Shown piece by piece: positions 15,985 through 25,200 of a stretch of 64,000 nucleotides of DNA. Origin of the DNA: Amycolatopsis marina (GTDB lineage Bacteria > Actinomycetota > Actinomycetes > Mycobacteriales > Pseudonocardiaceae); assembly GCF_900111885.1 (NCBI RefSeq), contig NZ_FOKG01000006.1, positions 281,691-345,690 on the forward strand. Reading direction: 5' to 3'. Below the pieces are notes generated by a model, which made no database searches, was not told the DNA's origin, and was given only the letters and a program-made list of their open reading frames with translations. The position numbers and the translations under genes are program-made. How positions within the stretch are numbered: the stretch's first letter is position 1; each line of letters opens with the position of its first letter.

Positions 15985-18378
15985 TTACGAGTCTTCGAAC
16001 CCGTCGCGTCCTCGGCGAGTGCCCTTGTGGAAGGCCGCGAGCGTGCGCACGGTGACCTCTCCTGGAGGCAGGTCGTTCTGGTCGTCGTCGGGCTCGTCCC
16101 GTAGCTGGGTGACGAGATTCTGTTGCGGCTCGCGCCGGGGCAACCGAGGCCGATCGCCACCCCCTTGAAGGGGGCCCGCGCCGTGCGCCCCCTCCGGGAC
16201 CGCGGGGGGCCTGTCCGGCAAGGAGCCGGCTGGAGACGGCCGGGGCGCTGGGTACGGACGCGTCTTGCCATCCCGCGTCGCGGGGACCTGACCAGCGGGT
16301 GATCCGGGCGTGTGCACGGCGTCTGGCGAGCGTTTCCCCGGCTGTGGGGCGGGTCCGCCGATCGGTGCGAGTACCGGGGCGGCCTCCGTCGAGGTGAACT
16401 CGGCATCGCCGACCAGGTCCACCTGCTGTTCGCCCGCCAGGTGCCGGGAAGGAATGAGCACGGTGGCCCGCAGGCCGCCGTACCGGGACGGATCGAAGGT
16501 GACCGTGATCCCGAGCTTGGCGGCCAGGCGCGCGACCACGAACAGGCCGAGGCTGGAATCGGCCCGCAAGGCCATCGCGTCGAACTCGGGCGTCTTGACC
16601 ATCATCTCGTTGGCCCATCCGAGAACTCCCGCCTTCATCCCGAGTCCCTGGTCCGACACGTCCACCACGACCCCGCGGGCAACCAGGCGGCTGGTCACCT
16701 CGACCGCGGAATCGGGCGGCGAGAACGTCGTCGCGTTGTCGACCAACTCGGCGATCAGGTGAATCGTGTCGGCGACCGCGACCCCGACGATCGCGACGTC
16801 GGCGACCTGTTCGATCTGGACCCGCGAGTAGTGCTGAGTCTCCGAAACAGCCGCGCGCAGTACCTCCATCAGCGTGACCGGCTTGCGCCAGCGGCGGCCA
16901 GGTTGTTTGCCGCCGAGGATGATCAGGTTCTCGGTGGTGCGGCGGGCACGGGTGGCGAGGTGGTCGAGCCGGAACAACGACGCCAGCTGGGTCGAATTTT
17001 CCTCCCGGCTCTCCATCTCGTCGAGGATCTGCAACTGCTGGTGGACCAGGATCTGGTTGCGGTGTGCGATGCCGAGAAACACGTTGTGCACGCCACTGCG
17101 TGCCTTGGCCTCACTCGCCGCGGCGCTGACGGCGGTGAACTGGGCAACGTTGAACGCTTCGGCCACCTGTCCGATCTCGTCCCGGCCGTGGTCGAGCTGA
17201 GGAAGCTCTTTCTTCACGTCGACCGGTTCCCCGTTCTTCAGCCGGTCCACGATCTTCGGCAGCCGGTCGCGGGCGAGGTCGAGCGAATCGTTGCGCAACC
17301 GCGCCAGACGCGTCATCAGCGCGCGATCCACGAGCGACCGAGACACTCGTACCGCGACGATGATCGCGGCCAGCGAGGCGAGCAGCGCGACGATACTGCC
17401 GATGATCGCGTTGCGCAGTTGGGCGTTGCCAGCCTCGATCGCAGCCGCCGAGACCTTGTCGGCCTGGTCGATGGCGATACCGTTGAGTTGCTGGGCGACC
17501 TGGTTCGCCGCGTTCTGCCAGTCGGCGGTGGTGACCGGCACGCTGCCCTGCTCACCGCGCGCCCACGGGCCGTGCTTGACAAGCGCGTCCTCCGCACTGG
17601 CCAGTTGCGTCCACGCCGCGCTGTCGATCAGGGCCTGGTACTTGTCCCGGACCCCGGCATCGAGGAACGGCGCGATCTGGGCCAACTCCGTGCGATAGAA
17701 CCCGGCCAGCTGGGTGAACCGGACAAAATCGTCCGGTGCGAACTGTCCGCCCGCGAGTGCCGTCGAGACGAGCGAGCCCTCTCGGGACATCATGTCACCA
17801 GCACGGAAGACAGCGGTCGCGGTGATACCGCCGTGCGCCGCCTCGGCCTCCGGCACGATCCGGGCCTGGGTGTCGAACAGGTTCGACGCCGTGTCCAGTA
17901 CCCCGTTGTAGTAGCTGTTGACCTGCGTGCGGTCGATGGTCCGGAAGTTGACCTGCGAGCGCACCACCGGTAGCTGGTCGAGCCGGTTCCGCAACTGGTC
18001 GATCTGGGTCGCGATCTGGTCTGGCGCGTCGGAGATCGTCGCGTCGAACGCGGACCGCAGCGCCGCAAGTTTCCCGTCCGTCGCCTCTTGCTGTTCCCGC
18101 AACCCCGCTTGCCCCGGCCCGGCATTGTCGAGGTATCGCAGGGCGATCTGCCGTTCCTCCTGGAAGGCGGCCAGCGCGGTGGCGGCGGGAATCGACACCT
18201 GACGCACCGAGTCCGCGACCAGACGGACGTAAAGACCATTGATGAAGAAGTACGACGACACCGCGGTCCAGAGCACCAGCAGCGTCACGCTGGGGATGAG
18301 GACGGTCCTGGTCAGCCTCTTACGGATCGACTTGTTGTACGGCTTTTCAGACTCGTCGTTGTTGGCTTTGTTCGGCAC
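15985..18378 (-). CDS. cvnA: Conservon sensor histidine-kinase-like protein CvnA
   Basis: A 797-residue membrane sensor. After a basic start there is a first membrane helix (LIPSVTLLVLWTAVSSYFFI), an extracytoplasmic nitrate/sulfonate-sensor-like region, a second helix (AIIGSIVALLASLAAIIVAV), a HAMP-like segment, and an ATPase domain with ELVDNATTFSPPDSAVEV (N box) and VDVSDQGLGM (G box). The proline-rich tail of about 150 residues is low complexity. No obvious phospho-acceptor H box is seen, as in other CvnA proteins. GTG 18378 is chosen because residues upstream do not look coding. It heads the cvnABCD operon. Confidence 0.88.
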   Translation of the reverse strand: MPNKANNDESEKPYNKSIRKRLTRTVLIPSVTLLVLWTAVSSYFFINGLYVRLVADSVRQVSIPAATALAAFQEERQIALRYLDNAGPGQAGLREQQEATDGKLAALRSAFDATISDAPDQIATQIDQLRNRLDQLPVVRSQVNFRTIDRTQVNSYYNGVLDTASNLFDTQARIVPEAEAAHGGITATAVFRAGDMMSREGSLVSTALAGGQFAPDDFVRFTQLAGFYRTELAQIAPFLDAGVRDKYQALIDSAAWTQLASAEDALVKHGPWARGEQGSVPVTTADWQNAANQVAQQLNGIAIDQADKVSAAAIEAGNAQLRNAIIGSIVALLASLAAIIVAVRVSRSLVDRALMTRLARLRNDSLDLARDRLPKIVDRLKNGEPVDVKKELPQLDHGRDEIGQVAEAFNVAQFTAVSAAASEAKARSGVHNVFLGIAHRNQILVHQQLQILDEMESREENSTQLASLFRLDHLATRARRTTENLIILGGKQPGRRWRKPVTLMEVLRAAVSETQHYSRVQIEQVADVAIVGVAVADTIHLIAELVDNATTFSPPDSAVEVTSRLVARGVVVDVSDQGLGMKAGVLGWANEMMVKTPEFDAMALRADSSLGLFVVARLAAKLGITVTFDPSRYGGLRATVLIPSRHLAGEQQVDLVGDAEFTSTEAAPVLAPIGGPAPQPGKRSPDAVHTPGSPAGQVPATRDGKTRPYPAPRPSPAGSLPDRPPAVPEGAHGAGPLQGGGDRPRLPRREPQQNLVTQLRDEPDDDQNDLPPGEVTVRTLAAFHKGTRRGRDGFEDS

Positions 18379-18944
18379 GAGGGTTCTCAGACTCCTGAGT
18401 GACAGTCGACGAAAAGTGAGGCCCGGCCGGAAAGGCAGATACGACGATGGGACACAGCAGCAGCCGCCGTCACCAACCCTCGCCTCACCCTCCAGTCGCT
18501 GCGGAACAGACCGGGAATCGATTTCTACCACGGACCGCTTGGTCGCGGTGGCCCCCGTCCAGCAAGCCAGGTTCCACCGGCAGCAAGCGAGGCGCCGCAG
18601 CTTCCAAATCGAGGTGATTACCCATTTTCGCGAGTGTTTTGACGCCGGAGCAGAATCCGTCGTCCTGCAACCTAGGCCAAACGGATGAAAAAAGCCTCGC
18701 CGCGACCCCACGCTCCGTCACCAACGGCCTCCGGCCGAGGGCTTCGCATCCTGCGACGACGGTCATGAATTCGGGCTCGCCGGGCAGCAGCGCCGAACAA
18801 GCGATCTGCGCGTGGATCAATCAGTTACCGAATCGGAATATGACCTGCCACCGACCCAGTGTGCCCGGCGCCGCGCTCGACCCTTGGCAGCCCGCTTAGC
18901 CACACGGGATGAACTCGATTCGCCGATGGTGCGGATAGCGCCGT
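18379..18944. other. Divergent gap between cvnA and the subtilase gene
   Basis: 566 bases without a recognisable gene. It must carry both promoters. A CTCAG-actc-CTGAG inverted repeat lies just upstream of cvnA (about 18387-18400) and an AT-richer stretch is found near 18640-18700 (ATGAAAAAAGCC). Open frames here are short continuations of antisense reading and show no family pattern. Confidence 0.45.
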
Positions 18945-21900
18945 ATGAGGAAGTTTCCGACAGTCCCCGGCGCCGTGTTGGCCGTTGTGCTCATGACCAC
19001 CGCCGCCACCGCGGCCGGCCCGGCACCCCGCGAAGCGGAGGCCGATAACCTCGGTCTGTCTCCCGGGGTCGCGAGCCATACGGTCACATTGATCACCGGT
19101 GACACGGTCGCCGCAACACGGGAAGCCGGCGGCGGATTGGCGCTCACGCTCGTCGATCCCGACCCGCTGTCGGCGCCGGGTCATACCGAATTCACTCGAA
19201 GCCGCGGCGGCCTCGTCGACAGCTACCTCGTGCCGCACGCCGCCACCCCCCTCGTGCAGTCGGGCGCGCTGGACCTTGAACTGTTCAACATCTCCGGCCT
19301 GATCCGACAGGGTTACGACGACGCCAGCATGGACACGCTCCCGCTGATCGTGGAGCACGAGGCAGGCGAGCGCCTGTCGACACGAAACGCTCGTACCGAC
19401 CGGGTACTGCCGAGCCTGGGCCTCACCGCGCTGTCCGAGGTGAAGGGGGATGCCGAACGGTTCTGGCAGCGGCTGACCGGGGGCGCTGACCACCCGGCTG
19501 CTCGCACTCTCGTCGGCGGGCCGAAGAAGGTCTGGCTCAACGCGAGGATGCGGCAGTCGCTGGACGCGAGTCTGCCCCAGATCGGCGTTCCCGTCGCCTG
19601 GGAGGCAGGACATACCGGGAAGGACGTGACCGTGGCGGTGCTGGACAGCGGTATCGACGCAGCCCATCCCGATCTGGCCGGCACGGTGACGCAGACCAAG
19701 GACTTCACCGGCACGGGTTCCACCGACGACCGGGTGGGCCACGGCACGCACGTCGCCGCGACGATCGCCGGCTCGGGCGCGGCATCGGAGGGTCGCTACA
19801 CCGGCGTCGCCCCCGACGCCCGGCTGCTGGTGGGCAAGGTGCTCGACGACCACGGCCAGGGACAGATGGACGACGTCATCGCCGGCATGGAGTGGGCCGC
19901 GGGAGAGGCAGGGGCCGCGATCGTCAACCTGAGCCTCGGCGGTGAGCCGACGGACGGGACGGATCCTGTGTCCCAGACACTGAACAAGCTCAGCAAGCAG
20001 CACGACACCTTGTTCGTCGTCGCCGCGGGCAACGCCGGCGAATTCGGCGCCGAGACCGTCGGCGCTCCCGCTTCCGCCGATGCCGCTCTCGCCGTCGCCA
20101 ACGTCACCAAATCGGATGTACCGGCCGAGCGCTCGAGCCGCGGCCCGCGAATACGGGACGGCGCGGTGAAACCCGAGATCGCGGCTCCGGGGACCGGCAT
20201 CGTCGCCGCACGCGCCGGGGGAACGCAACCCGGCGAGACGGTCGCCGAGCACTACACGAAACTGTCCGGCACCTCCATGGCCGCCCCACATGTCGCGGGA
20301 GGTGCCGCGATTCTCGCGCAACAACACCCGGACTGGGGTGCCGAACGACTCAAGGCTGCCCTGATCGGCACCGCGGCACCGGTCGGGGACGCGGGGGTGT
20401 ACACCGTGGGGTCGGGACGACTCGATCTGGCCCGTGCTACGGCCGAGCAGGTCCACCCGGTCACCCCGACCGTGCAGGGTTTCCTGCCGTGGCGGGGCGA
20501 GAAGCGGTTGCGCCGCACGGTCACCTACGCCAATTCCGGACCGGAGGCCGTGACCCTCGACCTGAACCTGACGACAACCGACGCCGCGGGAGACGCGGCG
20601 CCGGCACGCCTGGCAGTGCCTTCGGCCTCGACCGTGACGGTTCCGGCCGACGGCACCGCCGACGTCGGCATCACCATCGACCGAGGCAGGGCCGAACCGG
20701 GGCAGTACTCGGGAGTCCTGCTCGCGACAACAGCAGCGGGCACTCGGCTGCGCACTCCGGTCGCGGTACACGTGGAGCAGGAGATGTACGACCTGACCGT
20801 CGCCGCGCTCGACCGCACCGGCAGTGCCCGGAGCGGACATGACGGGCAGGTTTTTCTCTTCGACATCGACCGCGGCGCTGTTCGGTTCGTCGGCGGTGGT
20901 CAGCGAGTTCGCGTCCCACGCGGAAACTACACCGTCGTCGCCCTCGTGCTGACGCCGGAGAACGGCAGGGAGGACTCACTGTCGGTCCTGGCGCACCCAG
21001 CGCTGGCACTGCGGCGAAACACGACCGTCACCCTCGACGCGCGCCAAGCCGCCAAGGTCCGAATCGAGGTCGACCAGCCCGCCGCCCGCGCCGGTATGTG
21101 GGTGACCAGAACCGGAACCAAGGCCACGCACCCTGAAGGTTGGGCACCATCGGTCGTGAGCATCGTGGACCCGCGGTTCGGCGATTTGTACGCGGGTTCC
21201 ACTCCAGGTGTTTCCTCCCCCGAGTTCTATTCCGGACACAGCGCACGCCTGATCGAACCCGCGCTGGAACTGTTCGGGGAAAGCGATCCACGCCACGAGG
21301 TGCAGGCGGGTTGGCTGAGCGCTCCACCGGAAGCAGGCAGTCGCAGGCACCGGCTTGCGCACGGCGGTCAGGGACGGCCCGAGGACCTCGACGGCATCGA
21401 GGTTCAGGACCGGATGGTCGTTCTCGACCTGCCGGAGGACACCGATTGGCCGGATCTGCACCAGCGCGTCACCGCCGTCCGAGATCGTGGTGGCGCACTG
21501 GTGGCCGTTCGGCACCTGCCCGGGCCCGCGGCGCTGGCCGGCGCCGGAGGCGGGGACCGGGAACCCCTCCCCCTGCCGACGCTGTCACTCGGGGTCGGCG
21601 CCGAGCCGTTCGCCGAACTCGCCGAGTCCGCGGGCACGGCGGAACTGACGGTGCGGGACTCCACCGAGCACTTCTACGAGCTGACCTTCCCGGAGACCGG
21701 CCAGATGACGACCTCGCCGGTCTACTCCGTCCGTACCGCGGAACTGGCCGCGGTGACGGTGGCGTATCACGGAGCGGCCCCGCAGCAGTACGGCACCGGG
21801 ATGTGGTCGACCCTGCAGGCGCACGGGCTGTCGTGGGGACCGTCGCTGTCCGGCATCGGCACCGACGTGCCCGCGAACTCCGAGCGCGTTGAGCACTACA

Positions 21901-22688
21901 CACCCGGGGACTGGCGTCTTCAGCGGCTGTTCAACTTTCCCGACGGGGACGGGCTGCGCGCTGCGATGCGGCTCGAGGGCGGCAAGTCGTACCGCCTCGA
22001 ACTCGACGCCGCCGTGATGGGGCCGGGCTTCGAGGGGCACGCGCTGGACGAGCGGGGCGAGCCTCGGCCGTGGGCGCGCAGGGTCGGTGACCGGATGGAC
22101 ATCACGATCCCGTTGTTCTCCGACGCGGACGGGCACTGGCGCACCGCCGACCCCCGAGCCGAGGTCGACACCGGTTCGACCACTCTGTTCCATGAGGGTG
22201 CGGTCCTCGGTGAGTCCACTGTGGCCGGTCACGGGGAGTTCACGCTGCCGCGGCAACACTCCGGGGAGTATCGTCTGGTGGCCCACGTCGACCGGGAGCA
22301 GCCGTGGTGGCCGCTGTCGACCTCGGTGCGGTCGGACTGGACGTTCCACAGCGGACCGGACCAAGACCAGGTGTTGCCGCTGCTGGCCGTGCGGTACGCC
22401 CCCGAAGTCGATCTCACCAACGGTGCGCAGGGTGGCAGCGAGTTCTCGATTCCGGTGACCGTGACCCGTCAGGACGGCGTTCCCGATGGCGTCGGACTCG
22501 AGATCGAGGTGTCCTACGACGACGGCAGGACCTGGAGCGCGACCCGTGTCGACCGCGACGGTGATGCGTGGAGCGCGACGGTGCGGCATCCGGCCGACGG
22601 CTTCGCGTCCCTGCGCGCCACGGCCACGGACTCGGCAGGCAACCGCGTCGAGCAGACGATCATCCGCGCCTATCGAATCGGAGGATGA
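18945..22688 (+). CDS. Large secreted S8 subtilisin-like serine protease
   Basis: A 1247-residue exported protease. A signal peptide is visible (MRKFPTVPGAVLAVVLMTTA, cleavage likely near TAATAAGPA), then a propeptide beginning VTLITGDTV. The S8 domain (about residues 215-500) has the triad Asp in VAVLDSGIDAAHPDL, His in GHGTHVAATIAGS and Ser in GTSMAAPHVAGGAA, with the oxyanion Asn in AAGNAGEFG. The following 700 residues are beta-rich repeats of unknown role, with no membrane anchor or sorting motif, so the enzyme is probably released. Start chosen by the signal peptide; the ribosome binding site is weak. Confidence 0.92.
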   Translation: MRKFPTVPGAVLAVVLMTTAATAAGPAPREAEADNLGLSPGVASHTVTLITGDTVAATREAGGGLALTLVDPDPLSAPGHTEFTRSRGGLVDSYLVPHAATPLVQSGALDLELFNISGLIRQGYDDASMDTLPLIVEHEAGERLSTRNARTDRVLPSLGLTALSEVKGDAERFWQRLTGGADHPAARTLVGGPKKVWLNARMRQSLDASLPQIGVPVAWEAGHTGKDVTVAVLDSGIDAAHPDLAGTVTQTKDFTGTGSTDDRVGHGTHVAATIAGSGAASEGRYTGVAPDARLLVGKVLDDHGQGQMDDVIAGMEWAAGEAGAAIVNLSLGGEPTDGTDPVSQTLNKLSKQHDTLFVVAAGNAGEFGAETVGAPASADAALAVANVTKSDVPAERSSRGPRIRDGAVKPEIAAPGTGIVAARAGGTQPGETVAEHYTKLSGTSMAAPHVAGGAAILAQQHPDWGAERLKAALIGTAAPVGDAGVYTVGSGRLDLARATAEQVHPVTPTVQGFLPWRGEKRLRRTVTYANSGPEAVTLDLNLTTTDAAGDAAPARLAVPSASTVTVPADGTADVGITIDRGRAEPGQYSGVLLATTAAGTRLRTPVAVHVEQEMYDLTVAALDRTGSARSGHDGQVFLFDIDRGAVRFVGGGQRVRVPRGNYTVVALVLTPENGREDSLSVLAHPALALRRNTTVTLDARQAAKVRIEVDQPAARAGMWVTRTGTKATHPEGWAPSVVSIVDPRFGDLYAGSTPGVSSPEFYSGHSARLIEPALELFGESDPRHEVQAGWLSAPPEAGSRRHRLAHGGQGRPEDLDGIEVQDRMVVLDLPEDTDWPDLHQRVTAVRDRGGALVAVRHLPGPAALAGAGGGDREPLPLPTLSLGVGAEPFAELAESAGTAELTVRDSTEHFYELTFPETGQMTTSPVYSVRTAELAAVTVAYHGAAPQQYGTGMWSTLQAHGLSWGPSLSGIGTDVPANSERVEHYTPGDWRLQRLFNFPDGDGLRAAMRLEGGKSYRLELDAAVMGPGFEGHALDERGEPRPWARRVGDRMDITIPLFSDADGHWRTADPRAEVDTGSTTLFHEGAVLGESTVAGHGEFTLPRQHSGEYRLVAHVDREQPWWPLSTSVRSDWTFHSGPDQDQVLPLLAVRYAPEVDLTNGAQGGSEFSIPVTVTRQDGVPDGVGLEIEVSYDDGRTWSATRVDRDGDAWSATVRHPADGFASLRATATDSAGNRVEQTIIRAYRIGG

Positions 22689-22772
22689 CCCTCCGCTGAG
22701 CGCACCCGGCCCTGGCGCCGCCCGCGGTGCTTGACAGCACGGGAACGCCCCCGCATTCTTACTCTCAAGTAG

Positions 22773-22791
22773 CTGTTACCAGTGGTAACAG
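22773..22791. promoter_or_regulatory. Perfect palindromic operator of the monooxygenase operon
   Basis: CTGTTACC-AGT-GGTAACAG, a perfect eight-base inverted repeat, 41 bases before the monooxygenase start and next to TACTCTCAAGTA. Size and symmetry fit a TetR-type repressor; the TetR gene at 27749 is a candidate but its own upstream region shows no copy. Confidence 0.7.
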
Positions 22792-22831
22792 ACATCAGGG
22801 TGGCCGGGTGCGCTCGGCGTGGAGGAGCAGG

Positions 22832-24328
22832 ATGACCACAGCGTTCAAGGTCGTGATCGTCGGTACCGGGTTCTCCGGTCTGGGGCAGGCGATCCAGCTC
22901 GAGAAGGCCGGGATCCGGGACTACGTCATCCTGGAGAAGGCACTCGAGGTGGGCGGGACCTGGCGGGACAACTCCTACCCCGGTTGCGCCTGTGACGTGC
23001 AGTCGCACATGTACTCCTTCTCCTACGAGCAGAACCCGCACTGGTCCCGGTCCTTCTCCCCGCAGCCGGAGATCTTCGACTACCTCAAGGGCGTGGCCGA
23101 CAAGTACCGGCTGCGGGACAAGATCCGTTTCGGCGTCGAGATCACTGGCGCCCGGTGGGACGAGGACCTGTCACGGTGGACGATCAGCACCACCGGCGGC
23201 GAGCAGTACAGCGGCCAGTTCCTCGTCTCCGGGGTCGGCGGGCTGCACATCCCGCAGATCCCCGAACTGCCGGGCATCGAGAACTTCCGTGGCCAGAGCT
23301 GGCACTCGGCACAGTGGAACCACGAGTACGACCTGACCGGTAAACGGGTGGCCGTGGTGGGGACCGGGGCCAGCGCGATCCAGTTCGTCCCCCGGATCGC
23401 CCCTCAGGTCGACCAGCTGCACCTGTTCCAGCGCACCCCGCCGTGGATCATGCCGAAGCCCGACCACGCCATGCCCGGCTGGGCGAAGGCGCTGTTCGCC
23501 AGGGTCCCCGCCGTCCAGCGTGGGTACCGCAACCTCCTGTACTGGTTCCTCGAATCGCGGGCGATCGGCTTCAACGGCCACCCTGGGCTGATGAAGGCGG
23601 GTGAGTTCGTCGCCCGGCGGCACATCGCCAAACACGTGCAGGATCCGGCACTGCGCAGCGCCGTGACCCCGGACTACACGATGGGGTGCAAGCGGGTGCT
23701 GATCTCCAACGACTACTACCCCGCGCTCAACCGGGACAACGTCGACGTCCGCACGGAAGGGATCGCCGAGATCCGCGAGAACTCTATTGTGGACAACTCT
23801 GGTGCCGAGCACGAGGTGGACGCGATCATCTACGGCACCGGCTTCCGGGTCACCGACGCGCTGGAGTACCTGGACATCGTCGGGACCGGCGGCCGGAACC
23901 TGGCCAAGGAATGGGCCACCGAAGGAATGCAGACCCATCTCGGCATCACCGTGTCGGGCTATCCGAACCTCTTCTTCCTACTCGGCCCGAACACGGCACT
24001 CGGGCACAACTCGGTGGTGTTCATGATCGAGGCCCAGTCCCGCTACGTCGTGGACGCGATCAAGCTGGCCGACCGGCACAGGGCGGCTGCGGTGGACGTG
24101 CGGCCGCAGGTGCAGCACAGTTTCCAGCGCCGGATCCAGGACCGGTTGGTGAAGGGCGTGTGGACGCAGGGCGGGTGCAAGAGCTGGTATCTCGACGCCA
24201 AGGGCGTGAACCGCACCATCTGGCCGGGTTTCACCTGGCGCTACTGGATGCGGACCCGCACCGTGAACCCGGGCGACTACGAGCTCACCGGGCACGCTGA
24301 GCGGAGGACGAAGGAGCGGGCGGCATGA
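22832..24328 (+). CDS. Flavin-containing monooxygenase (Baeyer-Villiger type)
   Basis: A 498-residue FAD/NADPH monooxygenase. The FAD-binding VVIVGTGFSGLGQ is at the N-terminus, the Baeyer-Villiger-like fingerprint F-x-G-x3-H-x3-W is seen in FRGQSWHSAQW near residue 155, and the NADPH site GTGASAIQFV follows. Such enzymes insert oxygen into ketones or oxidise soft nucleophiles. The ATG at 22832 has GGAGG eight bases upstream; a longer reading to 22727 crosses the operator and is rejected. First gene of a three-gene operon with a di-iron protein and a reductase; the likely substrate is a hydrophobic ketone, steroid or fatty compound, which is inference. Confidence 0.88.
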   Translation: MTTAFKVVIVGTGFSGLGQAIQLEKAGIRDYVILEKALEVGGTWRDNSYPGCACDVQSHMYSFSYEQNPHWSRSFSPQPEIFDYLKGVADKYRLRDKIRFGVEITGARWDEDLSRWTISTTGGEQYSGQFLVSGVGGLHIPQIPELPGIENFRGQSWHSAQWNHEYDLTGKRVAVVGTGASAIQFVPRIAPQVDQLHLFQRTPPWIMPKPDHAMPGWAKALFARVPAVQRGYRNLLYWFLESRAIGFNGHPGLMKAGEFVARRHIAKHVQDPALRSAVTPDYTMGCKRVLISNDYYPALNRDNVDVRTEGIAEIRENSIVDNSGAEHEVDAIIYGTGFRVTDALEYLDIVGTGGRNLAKEWATEGMQTHLGITVSGYPNLFFLLGPNTALGHNSVVFMIEAQSRYVVDAIKLADRHRAAAVDVRPQVQHSFQRRIQDRLVKGVWTQGGCKSWYLDAKGVNRTIWPGFTWRYWMRTRTVNPGDYELTGHAERRTKERAA

Positions 24329-25200
24329 GCGAGGCGGAGGTCAGGGACGAGCAACTCGTGCTGCGGGCACGGGACGTGCGGTTCGACTTCTCGGCGCTGC
24401 CGATGCACTGGATCCCCGGCGAACCACAGGCCACGCACACGGTCAACGCGCTGCAGTTGCTGCTTCCCGAGGGCGAGCGCTGGTTCGTCCAGGTTTTCAA
24501 GCAGGCCCTGCCGCTGATCAGGGACGACCGGCTGCGCGAGGACGTGCTGGGGTTCATCGGGCAGGAAGCCATGCACGCGGAGGCCCATGCGGGCGTGCTC
24601 GAGCACTACAAGGCGCACGGCCTCGACGCGGAGCCGTACACCCGGCAGACCGAGTGGATCTTCCGCGGCCTGCTCGGCGACCGGGACCTCACCGGACGGG
24701 CCAAAGAGGAATGGCTGGTCGAGCGGCTGTCACTGATCGCCGCGATCGAGCACTACACAGCCTTCCTGGGGCAGTGGGTCCTGGACGCGGACGCCCTGGA
24801 CCGCGTTGGTGCCGATCCGGTCATGCTCGACCTGCTGCGCTGGCACGGTGCGGAGGAGGTCGAGCACCGCGCGGTCGCGTTCGACCTGTTCCAGCATCTC
24901 GACGGCCGCTACCTGCGCCGCGTCCGCGCGATGGCGGTGGTCACGCCGGTCATGCTCTGGCTGCTCGTTCGCGGCACGCGGTTCCTGATGACGGCCGACC
25001 CCGTCCTGGCAGGCCGGACCCCCGCGACCTGGCGCGCCGCGCTCGCGGCGGGCAGGCGCGGTGTGCTGCCCACGCTGCGCGGGGCACTCCGCGAGATCCG
25101 GCCGTACTTCTCCCGCGGCTATCACCCCAGCCAGACCGGTTCGACCGAACAGGCCGTGGCGTACCTGGCGTCCTCACCGGCCGCGCAGTCCGCGCCGTGA
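24325..25200 (+). CDS. Ferritin-like di-iron protein (PF10118, 'metal-dependent hydrolase')
   Basis: A 291-residue protein of the family usually labelled predicted metal-dependent hydrolase. Carboxylate/histidine ligands are spaced like a ferritin-type di-iron centre: E in PEGERWF, E-x3-H in GQEAMHAEAH, E in AAIEHYTAF, and E-x2-H in GAEEVEHRA. A hydrophobic helix (VVTPVMLWLLVRG) near residue 210 suggests membrane contact. Its start overlaps the monooxygenase stop (ATGA) and its stop overlaps the reductase start (GTGA). Being coupled to an electron-transfer protein suggests an oxygenase or desaturase rather than a hydrolase. Confidence 0.75.
   Translation: MSEAEVRDEQLVLRARDVRFDFSALPMHWIPGEPQATHTVNALQLLLPEGERWFVQVFKQALPLIRDDRLREDVLGFIGQEAMHAEAHAGVLEHYKAHGLDAEPYTRQTEWIFRGLLGDRDLTGRAKEEWLVERLSLIAAIEHYTAFLGQWVLDADALDRVGADPVMLDLLRWHGAEEVEHRAVAFDLFQHLDGRYLRRVRAMAVVTPVMLWLLVRGTRFLMTADPVLAGRTPATWRAALAAGRRGVLPTLRGALREIRPYFSRGYHPSQTGSTEQAVAYLASSPAAQSAP

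Noticed and set aside
16312..17973. 553-codon plus-strand open frame opposite cvnA
   Set aside because: It mirrors the codon bias of cvnA in a high-GC genome; its protein is Arg/His/Val-rich, without any family pattern.
18825..20840. 671-codon minus-strand open frame opposite the subtilase gene
   Set aside because: The subtilase on the other strand has an intact catalytic triad and signal peptide; this frame is its shadow.
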